A DNA stretch of 22,775 nt from PALSA-660 sp036508075 (GTDB lineage Bacteria; Actinomycetota; Coriobacteriia; Anaerosomatales; PALSA-660), in contig DATCIA010000032.1 of the NCBI GenBank assembly GCA_036508075.1, positions 1 through 22,775 of the forward strand. Direction: 5' to 3'. Numbering within the stretch: the stretch's first letter is position 1; each line of letters starts with the position of its first letter. A program made the position numbers and the translations under genes. The notes beneath the pieces were generated by a model, which was not told the origin of the DNA, did no database searches, and saw only the letters and a program-made list of their open reading frames with translations. Shown piece after piece: positions 7,818 through 17,051 of the stretch.

Positions 7818-8761
7818 GAAGCGACCTCCTCGAGCGCGAGCAGGAGCTTGTCGGTGCAGTGATGGCGGGGGTCGTCCGGATCGGTCAGATCACGGACCAC
7901 GCAGATGATGCCATGCGCAGCTATTCGGGCCTGCACGTCAGGTCCGGCGGCCACCGGGTCGAGCTCGGGCGGCAGCGGATGCCCCGTGTCGTCGTGCAGC
8001 AGCGCGACGTCGATCGCGCCTCCGAGGCCGTGGCGGACGAGCGCGTCCACGTGGTCGGCCGCGTCCATCCCGTTCGTCTCGCCACGCTGGTTGGCGACGT
8101 TGCACACGTACACCACGCGTCCGCGCGTGGAGCACAGCGCATCGGCGATGCCCTCCACCAGGAAGTTCGGCAGGATGGAGGTGAACAGCGAACCGGGGCC
8201 GATCACCACGAGGTCGGCGTTCCTGATGGCTTCGGCGGCAGGTGCGTACGCGCGCGCAGGTCGGCTGGACGCATAGCGCACCCAGGCGATCGGGGACGGG
8301 CTCTGCGCCACCTTCGACTGACCGACGACACGCTTGCCGTCGACGTCCTCCGCGGTGAGTACCACGTCGTCCAGCGTGGAAGGGACGACGCGTCCACGGG
8401 CGCCCAGCAGGCGGCCCGCCGCGTCGAGAGCGGCCGGGAACGACCCCTCGATGTCGGCGAGAGCGGCGATCACGAGGTTGCCGAGCGCATGACCGGCGAG
8501 GCCCTCGCCCAGGGGGAAGCGGTACGAGAAGAGCCGCGCCGTCGCTCCTTGGGGGTTGGCGGCCATCGCCGCGAGGCAGTTGCGGGCGTCGCCCGGGGGC
8601 AGCATGCCGATCTCGCGGCGCAGGTGGCCGCTCGAGCCGCCGTCATCGGCCATGGTGACCACCGCGGTCGTGTCCCAGCCCATGTCCAACAGGCAGTGGA
8701 GGACCTTGGGGAGGCCGGTGCCGCCGCCGACGGCGACGCCGCGAAGGGCGATGTCGCTCAT
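7814..8761 (-). CDS. yvcK: YvcK/CofD-like family protein (gluconeogenesis factor)
   Basis: YvcK proteins bind UDP-sugars and are required in Bacillus and Mycobacterium for growth on gluconeogenic carbon and for normal cell shape and peptidoglycan synthesis. The 315-residue protein has the nucleotide-binding loop GGGTGLPKV (12-20), TMADDGGSSGHLR (36-48), MLPPGDARNCL (53-63) and the distal GPGSLFTSILPN motif, all typical of the family and similar to CofD. The start is an ATG at 8761 overlapping the rapZ stop (ATGA). It overlaps whiA by 4 bases at its end, so rapZ, yvcK and whiA look translationally coupled. Confidence 0.95.
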   Translation of the reverse strand: MSDIALRGVAVGGGTGLPKVLHCLLDMGWDTTAVVTMADDGGSSGHLRREIGMLPPGDARNCLAAMAANPQGATARLFSYRFPLGEGLAGHALGNLVIAALADIEGSFPAALDAAGRLLGARGRVVPSTLDDVVLTAEDVDGKRVVGQSKVAQSPSPIAWVRYASSRPARAYAPAAEAIRNADLVVIGPGSLFTSILPNFLVEGIADALCSTRGRVVYVCNVANQRGETNGMDAADHVDALVRHGLGGAIDVALLHDDTGHPLPPELDPVAAGPDVQARIAAHGIICVVRDLTDPDDPRHHCTDKLLLALEEVAS

Positions 8762-9675
8762 CCGCGATCCTGGTCTTTGCGGAGGTCGCGGTGGCGCACG
8801 GTGATGTCGTAGCCCAGCGCACGCAGATCCTCGGCGGTCTGCTCGGCCAGAACCACGCTGCGGTGCATGCCGCCCGTGCAGCCGAGCGCGATCGAGAGGT
8901 GGTGCTTCCCCTCGATCAGGTAGCTCGGGAGCAGATCGTGCAGCAGGGGCAGCCAACCGTTCATGAACCGCTGCGTCTCGTCGCGCTCGAGCACGAACTT
9001 GCGCACGGCGCTGTCGAGCCCGGTCTTGTGACGAAGCCGGGCCACGTAGAACGGGTTGGGCAGGAAGCGGACGTCCATGACGATGTCCGCATCGATGGGC
9101 AGGCCGTACTTGAAGCCGAATGAGCCGACCGTCACCGACAGCGAGTCCTTGAGGCTGTCGGACAGGAAGCGGCGTCTGATCGCCTCGCGCAACTGGGCCG
9201 GCAACAGGTCGCTGGTGTCGATGATGAGGTCCGCGCGGTCGCGGACGTGCTCCAGACCCTTCTGCTCGGCGTTGATCCCCTCGACCACCGAGCCGCTCTC
9301 ACACAGGGGGTGACGGCGGCGGGTCGCCTTGAAGCGGTTGACCAGCACCTTCTCCGCTGCCTCGAGGTAGAGGATCCGGTAGGGCTGGCCGCTCTTCTCG
9401 AGCTTGTCGAGCTCCTCCAGCAGCGTTCCGAAGAACTCCATCGAGCGCATGTCGCACACGACCGCGACGCGATGGATGCGGCTCCCGGGCAGCACGGTGA
9501 GCTCCACGAGACGCGAGAGAAGCGCAGGCGGGAGGTTGTCGATGCAGAAGTAGCCCAGGTCCTCAAAGGTGTGGATCGCCTCGGAGCGGCCCGCGCCGGA
9601 CAGGCCGGTGATGACCACCAGCTCGGCGGGCGCCGCGGGAGCGTCCGCCTCGCAGGACTCGATGTCGTCGCTCAT
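8758..9675 (-). CDS. rapZ: RapZ family nucleotide-binding protein
   Basis: RapZ (YvcJ) has an N-terminal P-loop domain and a C-terminal domain that in E. coli binds small RNAs controlling glucosamine-6-phosphate synthase. In Gram-positives its role is less defined. The P-loop reads GLSGAGRS (24-31), with Arg in place of the usual Lys, followed by CIDNLPP (44-50). Near the end is the conserved GCTGGMHRSV. I chose the ATG at 9675 (305 residues) because AGGTG lies 6 bases upstream. A GTG at 9684 directly after the preceding stop would add three residues. The gene sits 9 bases after the small membrane protein gene and overlaps yvcK. Confidence 0.95.
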   Translation of the reverse strand: MSDDIESCEADAPAAPAELVVITGLSGAGRSEAIHTFEDLGYFCIDNLPPALLSRLVELTVLPGSRIHRVAVVCDMRSMEFFGTLLEELDKLEKSGQPYRILYLEAAEKVLVNRFKATRRRHPLCESGSVVEGINAEQKGLEHVRDRADLIIDTSDLLPAQLREAIRRRFLSDSLKDSLSVTVGSFGFKYGLPIDADIVMDVRFLPNPFYVARLRHKTGLDSAVRKFVLERDETQRFMNGWLPLLHDLLPSYLIEGKHHLSIALGCTGGMHRSVVLAEQTAEDLRALGYDITVRHRDLRKDQDRG

Positions 9676-9684
9676 CCGGGGCAC

Positions 9685-10062
9685 CTACTCGTCGCGCTTG
9701 GTGAGCGCGCCCGCCATGCCGCTGAAGATCGCCACGACGATCGCGGCGAGAGCGGTCGACAGGAAGCCGGCGTCGGCGCTGATGGGAGTGAACGCGGCCG
9801 CGAGATAGAACATCGCGAGGTTGACGACGAGTGAGAACAGGCCCAGCGACAGGATCGTGACCGGAAGCGTCAGCAACGACACGACCGGCTTGATGACGCC
9901 GTTGACCAGACCGAGCACCACGGCGAACGCGCAGGCGACACCGAAGGCGCCCCATGAGAAAGGGCTGCCCGGGCCGACACCCTGGATCGAGATGAGGCCC
10001 AGATAGGCGACCAGCAAGACGCCGACCGCCGTGATCGCCGTGCGGATGAGGAACCGGACCAT
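9685..10062 (-). CDS. Small membrane protein of the PF04020 (YvlD / phage-holin-4-like) family
   Basis: This 125-residue protein is almost wholly hydrophobic, with four predicted membrane helices (about 3-25, 36-55, 60-90 and 100-118). The stretch GLVNGVIKPVVSLLTLP followed by LGLFSLVVNLAMFYLAA is characteristic of the PF04020 family, whose 'holin' label reflects similarity and not proven lysis. Its molecular role is unknown. I favour the ATG at 10062 because GGGGGTGG lies 5 bases upstream; a GTG at 10071 would add three residues. It appears to be the first gene of the transcript leading into rapZ, yvcK, whiA and glycolysis, behind an extended -10 promoter at 10118-10126. Confidence 0.85.
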   Translation of the reverse strand: MVRFLIRTAITAVGVLLVAYLGLISIQGVGPGSPFSWGAFGVACAFAVVLGLVNGVIKPVVSLLTLPVTILSLGLFSLVVNLAMFYLAAAFTPISADAGFLSTALAAIVVAIFSGMAGALTKRDE

Positions 10063-10117
10063 CTCGACCACCCCCGTCTTGTCAGAACGTCAGCGCCGCG
10101 AACGCGCAACACCGTCG

Positions 10118-10126
10118 AGTATAGCA
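10118..10126 (-). promoter_or_regulatory. Extended -10 promoter candidate for the membrane protein-rapZ-yvcK-whiA-glycolysis transcript
   Basis: On the minus strand the sequence TGCTATACT fits the extended -10 pattern TGn-TATAAT with a single mismatch in the hexamer. No recognisable -35 box lies 16-18 bases upstream, which extended -10 promoters can tolerate. It lies about 55 bases before the ATG at 10062. Its upstream part is shared with the 3' arm of the hairpin that ends uvrC. Confidence 0.42.
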
Positions 10127-10144
10127 ACGCCCGGGGGCGTTGCT
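10123..10144 (-). terminator. Strong hairpin directly after uvrC
   Basis: AGCAACGCCC (10123-10132) pairs perfectly with GGGCGTTGCT (10135-10144). This 10-bp stem would fold with about nine pairs and a tetraloop. It begins two bases beyond the uvrC stop. On the minus strand it is followed by ATACT rather than a T-run, so termination strength is uncertain, but position and symmetry suggest an end-of-transcript or 3'-stabilising role. Confidence 0.55.
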
Positions 10145-10146
10145 GC

Positions 10147-12039
10147 CTATGGGGTGGATTCCCCGGACTCGCCCGTGTCGAACGTCGCCAGGAAGTCGGC
10201 GATGTCGCCCGCCAATGTGAGCGGGACGCCCTTCACCGCGGCGATCTGCTCGGCGGTAGCGGTGCGCAGACGTCTGACCGAGCCGAACGCCTTCACGAGC
10301 GCCTGCTTGCGCGTCGGCCCGACGCCCGGGATCTCGTCGAGGATCGAAGCGGTCATCGCCTTGCCCCTCAGCTCCCGGTGATAGGCGATCGCGAAGCGGT
10401 GGGCCTCGTCACGGACGCGCTTCACCAGGTAGAGCGACGGTGATCCCCCCGGGAGAACGACCGGCGCGTCCCACCCCGGCACGAACAGCTCCTCCTCGCG
10501 TTTGGCGAGCGCGACGACCGGGATGCCGGTCACTCCGATGTCGGCGAGCGCGGCCAGCGCCGCGGACAGTTGCGGTCGTCCCCCGTCGACCACGAGCAGG
10601 TCGGGCCGGCGGGCGAAGCGCGCGCCTTCCTTCGCCTCGCGGACGAACCGCCGCTGCAACACCTCGCGCATCATCGCGACGTCGTTGGACTCCGGGGTCT
10701 CGGCACGGATCCTGAAGCGCCGGTAGCCGGAGGGATCCGCCCTCCCCGCTTCGAACACGATCATCGAGCCGACAGAGAAGCGCCCGTGCAACGTCGAGAT
10801 GTCGTAGCACTCGATGCGCATCGGGGGCGCGGACAGCCCCAGCGCGCTCTCGAGCTCGAGAAGGGCCTGATTCACGCGGTCCTCGTCGTAGCGGGTGCGG
10901 AACTTGTAGCGCGCCAGCGCGTGGCGCGCGTTGGTGGACGCCATCTCCAGCAGGCGCTTGCGCTCTCCTCGCTCGGGGCGCTCGATCGTCACCTTGCGGC
11001 CGCGGCGCTGCGCCAGCCACGTCTCGAGCGGCTCAGGCTCGGCCGGCAGACAGGAGACGAGCACCTGCCGCGGCACGTGCGACGCGTCATCGTAGTAGCG
11101 CAGCAGGAACGCCTCGATCAACTCGACGTCGGAGACGTCGAGTCCCTGGTCCAGGATGAACTCGCTGGAGCCCTGCACGCGACCCTCACGGACGTGCAGC
11201 ACGTGCGTGGCCGCGATCGTCTCCTCGCGGAACACGCCGATCACGTCGGCGTCGAGTCCGCTCGCGCTCACGATCGTCTGCTTCTCGAGGATCGAGCGGA
11301 CGGCGTCGAGACGGTTGCGGTAACGCCCGGCGCTCTCGTAGTCGAGCTCCGCGGCCGCGTCACGCATGCGGCGCTCCAGGTCGCGCTCCACCGTGCTCTG
11401 CCGGCCGTCGAGGAACGCCTCGACCAGCGCGACCGTCGCGGCGTACTCCTCGCGCGAGACCGCGCCCATGCAGGGGCCGGGGCCCTTGCCGATGTGGAAG
11501 TCGAAACACGGCTTGCCGGTCGGCGCCCCGCCGCGGGCGGTCACGCGCTTCCACTCCACGCAGTCGGTCCGGCAGATCGGGTAGATGCGCCGCACGACGT
11601 CGACCGTGGCGCGCGCGGCCCTGGCATCCGTGTAGGGCCCGAAGTAGGTCGTGCCCGGACGGTGCTTCTCGCGCGTGTACTTGATCCCCGGGAAGGGGTC
11701 GCCGGTGGTCAGCGCGATGTAGGGGTAGGTCTTGTCGTCGCGGTAGTCGACGTTGTAGCGCGGATGGTGCTCCTTGATGAGGTTGTTCTCGAGGATGAGC
11801 GACTCGACCTCGTTGGTGGTCACGACGTAGTCGAACGAGGCCACCCGCGACATCATCTCCGGCACCATGGCGCGGTCGTCGTGCCCCTGCGCGTACTGCT
11901 TCATGCGCTTGCGGAGCGCCTTGGCCTTGCCGACGTAGAGCACCGTGCCCGTGGCGTCCTTCCACAGGTAGACACCGGGCGCGTCGGGGACGGCCGTGAG
12001 TTGCTCGCGTATGTGGTCGCTGCCGTAGCGGGGAGTCAT
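10147..12039 (-). CDS. uvrC: UvrC, excinuclease ABC subunit C
   Basis: UvrC makes both incisions around DNA damage after UvrA and UvrB have located it. The 630-residue protein has every expected part. An N-terminal GIY-YIG nuclease (about 18-100) carries GVY (22-24), YVG (35-37), Arg43 and the Glu-bearing NEVESLILENNLIK. A Cys-containing segment lies around 156-190. The UVR motif, about 218-253, binds UvrB. The RNase H-like 5'-nuclease domain has Asp413 (CYDIS), Asp485 (VVDGG) and His547 (DEAHRFA). Tandem helix-hairpin-helix motifs end the protein (PGVGPTRKQALV, then VKGVPLTLA). The start is an ATG at 12039 with only a weak ribosome site. No SOS box was found before it. Confidence 0.97.
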   Translation of the reverse strand: MTPRYGSDHIREQLTAVPDAPGVYLWKDATGTVLYVGKAKALRKRMKQYAQGHDDRAMVPEMMSRVASFDYVVTTNEVESLILENNLIKEHHPRYNVDYRDDKTYPYIALTTGDPFPGIKYTREKHRPGTTYFGPYTDARAARATVDVVRRIYPICRTDCVEWKRVTARGGAPTGKPCFDFHIGKGPGPCMGAVSREEYAATVALVEAFLDGRQSTVERDLERRMRDAAAELDYESAGRYRNRLDAVRSILEKQTIVSASGLDADVIGVFREETIAATHVLHVREGRVQGSSEFILDQGLDVSDVELIEAFLLRYYDDASHVPRQVLVSCLPAEPEPLETWLAQRRGRKVTIERPERGERKRLLEMASTNARHALARYKFRTRYDEDRVNQALLELESALGLSAPPMRIECYDISTLHGRFSVGSMIVFEAGRADPSGYRRFRIRAETPESNDVAMMREVLQRRFVREAKEGARFARRPDLLVVDGGRPQLSAALAALADIGVTGIPVVALAKREEELFVPGWDAPVVLPGGSPSLYLVKRVRDEAHRFAIAYHRELRGKAMTASILDEIPGVGPTRKQALVKAFGSVRRLRTATAEQIAAVKGVPLTLAGDIADFLATFDTGESGESTP

Positions 12040-12048
12040 CGTGACTCG

Positions 12049-12054
12049 ATTCTA
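12049..12054 (-). promoter_or_regulatory. Possible -10 box (TAGAAT) for uvrC
   Basis: TAGAAT on the minus strand matches a -10 box at five of six positions. It would start transcription only a few bases before the uvrC ATG, giving a nearly leaderless message, which agrees with the poor ribosome site. No matching -35 box is evident, so this is a weak call. Confidence 0.25.
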
Positions 12055-12230
12055 GCGGTCGCAGCGACCAAGATGCGCCGGGCCTCACACGCTCGGGCGG
12101 TCGGGGCGTTGCGGGCGATCAGCACGGTCACCCCGCGACAGCGACCGGGGCCGCGTGAACACCGTCCCGGAAACGAAGACGGTCCTCGTCAGCTGCGTCC
12201 CGCAGCCACGATGCCGGCACCGGGAGCAAA

Positions 12231-12257
12231 GGGCGCGCCGGAGTTCGTGGCGCGCCC
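12231..12257 (-). terminator. Terminator-like hairpin after uvrA
   Basis: GGGCGCGCC (12231-12239) and GGCGCGCCC (12249-12257) form a perfect 9-bp stem with a 9-base loop, 10 bases beyond the uvrA stop. On the minus strand it is followed by TTTGCT, a short T-rich tail. This is the most terminator-like structure in the window and separates uvrA from uvrC. I see nothing else definite in the gap from 12040 to 12267. Confidence 0.65.
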
Positions 12258-12267
12258 CAACTCGTCG

Positions 12268-15153
<2,886 letters not shown>

Positions 15154-15222
15154 CTGGTGGGGGTTCCTGTTCCGGTCGCGTTCCATGTGCGTGCTCGGGA
15201 GGCCGTTCTCGCCCGAATCTTC

Positions 15223-15228
15223 ATCATA
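15223..15228 (-). promoter_or_regulatory. Probable -10 box (TATGAT) for uvrA
   Basis: TATGAT matches the -10 consensus at five of six positions. It would start transcription near 15216, about 63 bases before the uvrA ATG. The region 16-18 bases upstream has no good -35 hexamer but overlaps the SOS box, so LexA bound there would block polymerase. Confidence 0.45.
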
Positions 15229-15243
15229 CGCCCGCGCGCAAGT

Positions 15244-15257
15244 CGAACACCTGTTCG
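15244..15257. promoter_or_regulatory. LexA-binding SOS box
   Basis: The sequence CGAAC-ACCT-GTTCG is a perfect match to the Bacillus/actinobacterial LexA operator CGAAC-N4-GTTCG. It lies about 90 bases before the uvrA start and about 15 bases before its -10 box, the normal position for repression. uvrA is a standard SOS-regulon gene, which supports the call. It may also influence any divergent plus-strand transcript. Confidence 0.85.
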
Positions 15258-15314
15258 TATGGTAAGGGGCGGTGCGCACGACCGCAAGGCCGCGCCGCAG
15301 CGAGTCGTCGGTTG

Positions 15315-15331
15315 CGCCCGTGTTTCGGGCG
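15315..15331 (+). terminator. Hairpin with short T-rich tail in the uvrA-amtB gap
   Basis: CGCCCG (15315-15320) pairs with CGGGCG (15326-15331) around the loop TGTTT, followed on the plus strand by TTCTTCCCC. It resembles a small intrinsic terminator or attenuator on the amtB strand. No gene precedes it on that strand. It could end a short leader RNA or have no function. Confidence 0.3.
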
Positions 15332-15342
15332 TTCTTCCCCGC

Positions 15343-15369
15343 TTCACGCCGAGGAAACGCAGGCGAAAC
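15343..15369 (+). promoter_or_regulatory. GlnR-like binding site upstream of amtB
   Basis: The spacing TTCAC-N6-GAAAC-N6-GAAAC follows the actinobacterial GlnR pattern (gTnAC-n6-GaAAC repeated every 11 bases). The first pair fits well (TTCAC with GAAAC), the third box matches only partly, and the fourth is absent. It lies 74-100 bases before amtB, a canonical GlnR target in Streptomyces. Because no glnR gene is visible and the motif is short, this is a candidate only. Confidence 0.4.
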
Positions 15370-15426
15370 ATCTCGCCCGTAGGGTCTGCGTGGGCGGCTC
15401 GAGGGGTCGCTCTCGTGACCCTGCAC

Positions 15427-15434
15427 GAGAGGAG
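15427..15434 (+). promoter_or_regulatory. Ribosome-binding site that fixes the amtB start
   Basis: GAGAGGAG ends 8 bases before the ATG at 15443. For the upstream in-frame TTG at 15437 the gap would be only 2 bases, so the ATG is preferred. Confidence 0.7.
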
Positions 15435-15442
15435 CCTTGCAG

Positions 15443-16678
15443 ATGCCGGCAGTCGACACCGGTTCCACCGCCTGGATGCTCGTCTCCGCGGCTATGGTGC
15501 TGTTCATGACCCCGGGGCTCGCCCTGTTCTATGCGGGCATGGTACGCAGCAAGAACGTGCTGTCGTCCACGATGCACTCGCTCTTCGCGATGGGGCTCGT
15601 CTCTGTGATCTGGGCCGTCATCGGGTACACGCTGGCCTTCGGAAGCGACGCCGGCAGCCTCGGCCTGATCGGGGGGCTCTCCCACCTCGGGCTCGACGGC
15701 GTGCTCGGCGCCGTGACGGGCACGGGCGACTCCGCCATCCCCACGAGCGTGTTCGCCATGTACCAGGGGATGTTCGCGATCATCACGGTCGGGCTCATCT
15801 CGGGCGCCGTCGCGGAGCGCATGAGGTTCAAGGCCTTCGTCGCGTTCGCCGCGCTGTGGGCGCTGCTGGTCTACAGCCCCCTCGCCCACTGGGTCTGGGG
15901 CGGCGGCTGGCTCCAGCAGCTCGGCGCACTCGACTTCGCCGGCGGTACCGTCGTCCACATCGCCTCCGCGGCCGCAGCGCTCGCCGCGGCGCTCATGCTC
16001 GGCAAACGCAAGGGCTACGGCAGCGAGGAGTTGCGCCCGCACAACGTCCCGATGTCGGTACTCGGCGCCGGGATCCTGTGGTTCGGGTGGTTCGGCTTCA
16101 ACGCCGGCTCGGCGCTCGGTTCCGGCCAGCTCGCCGGCTCCGCCTTCCTCGCCACGAACCTCTCCGCGGCGGCGGGCATGCTCGCCTGGACCGCCACCGA
16201 GCTCCTGACCGGCCGCAAGCCGACCGTGCTCGGCGCCGCCTCCGGCGCGGTCGCGGGCCTCGTGGGCATCACGCCCGCCGCCGGATTCGTGGGCCCGATG
16301 CCCGCGCTCGCGATCGGGGCCATCACCGGCTGCCTGTGCTACTTCGGCCTCCGCATCAAGTCGCGCTTCGGGTTCGACGACGCCCTCGACGTCGTGGGCG
16401 TGCACGGCGTGGGCGGCACCACCGGCGCCATCCTCACCGGCGTGTTCGCGAGCCTCGCGGTCAACAGCGCGGGAGCGAACGGCCTGCTCTACGGAGGCGG
16501 CTTCGCCCTGCTCGGCAAGCAGTTGATCGGGGTCGGAGCGACGATCGCGTTCTCTCTTCTCGCATCGTTCATCATTCTGAAACTCATCGACCTTACGATC
16601 GGTCTGCGCGTTGACGCGGAGTCGGAGTCCACAGGCCTCGACGTTGCGGAACACGCGGAGACCGGGTACGAGTTCTAG
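15443..16678 (+). CDS. amtB: Ammonium transporter, Amt/MEP family
   Basis: This membrane channel takes up ammonium as a trimer. The 411-residue protein opens without a cleavable signal and directly enters helix 1 (MLVSAAMVLFMTPGLALFYAGMV). The pore twin histidines are His172 (GTVVHIASA) and His321 (VGVHGVGGTTG). The MYQGMFAIITV segment carries the Phe gate region. The polar C-terminal tail, with GLDVAEHAETGYEF, is the usual docking element for PII. glnB follows after 30 bases and glnD comes next, giving the typical cluster in which PII can plug the channel when nitrogen is plentiful. A GlnR-like site lies upstream. Confidence 0.96.
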   Translation: MPAVDTGSTAWMLVSAAMVLFMTPGLALFYAGMVRSKNVLSSTMHSLFAMGLVSVIWAVIGYTLAFGSDAGSLGLIGGLSHLGLDGVLGAVTGTGDSAIPTSVFAMYQGMFAIITVGLISGAVAERMRFKAFVAFAALWALLVYSPLAHWVWGGGWLQQLGALDFAGGTVVHIASAAAALAAALMLGKRKGYGSEELRPHNVPMSVLGAGILWFGWFGFNAGSALGSGQLAGSAFLATNLSAAAGMLAWTATELLTGRKPTVLGAASGAVAGLVGITPAAGFVGPMPALAIGAITGCLCYFGLRIKSRFGFDDALDVVGVHGVGGTTGAILTGVFASLAVNSAGANGLLYGGGFALLGKQLIGVGATIAFSLLASFIILKLIDLTIGLRVDAESESTGLDVAEHAETGYEF

Positions 16679-16708
16679 ACGAGGCGTCGACGACCGAGGA
16701 GCCATCAC

Positions 16709-17047
16709 ATGAAGAAGATCGAAGCGGTCATCAAGCCGCACAAGCTGGACGAGGTCAAGGAAGCCCTGCACGCGCTCGGCATCAGCGGCATGACGGTGTA
16801 CGAGGTCAAGGGCTTCGGCCGTCAGAAGGGCCACACCGAGGTCTACCGCGGCAACGAGTACACGGTCGACTTCGTGCCGAAGACGAAGATCGAGATCGTC
16901 GTCGACGACGATCTCGCGCCCAAAGTCGAGCAGGCCATCGTAGACGCCGCGCGGACCGACAAGATCGGCGACGGCAAGGTCTTCACGTTCGACTGCGAAA
17001 GCGCCGTCCGGATCCGTACCGGCGAACGTGGCAGCGAGGCGCTCTAG
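16709..17047 (+). CDS. glnB: PII signal-transduction protein
   Basis: PII trimers sense 2-oxoglutarate and ATP/ADP and control AmtB and other nitrogen targets. The 112-residue protein has the T-loop EVYRGNEYTVDF with Tyr51, the site of uridylylation or adenylylation. It also has GFGRQKGHTE (35-44) and the B-loop TDKIGDGKVF. The ATG at 16709 has GAGGAG 7 bases upstream. Being paired with amtB it functions as a GlnK-type PII, although the names glnB and glnK cannot be separated by sequence alone here. glnD starts 4 bases after its stop. Confidence 0.96.
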   Translation: MKKIEAVIKPHKLDEVKEALHALGISGMTVYEVKGFGRQKGHTEVYRGNEYTVDFVPKTKIEIVVDDDLAPKVEQAIVDAARTDKIGDGKVFTFDCESAVRIRTGERGSEAL

Positions 17048-17051
17048 CCCC

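Larger units (their letters stand above)
15154..15442. promoter_or_regulatory. Divergent uvrA-amtB control region
   Basis: This 289-base gap separates minus-strand uvrA from plus-strand amtB. From left to right it holds a -10-like TATGAT for uvrA (minus, 15228-15223), an SOS box (15244-15257), a 6-bp hairpin followed by TTCTT on the plus strand (15315-15331), a GlnR-like repeat (15343-15369) and a strong ribosome site for amtB (15427-15434). No protein-coding gene is likely here. Confidence 0.6.

Noticed and set aside
15186..15507. N-terminal extension of uvrA past 15153
   Set aside because: It would run through the SOS box, the promoter and into the amtB start; UvrA homologues begin near the ATG at 15153. 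Only the nearby ATG at 15186 remains a realistic alternative.
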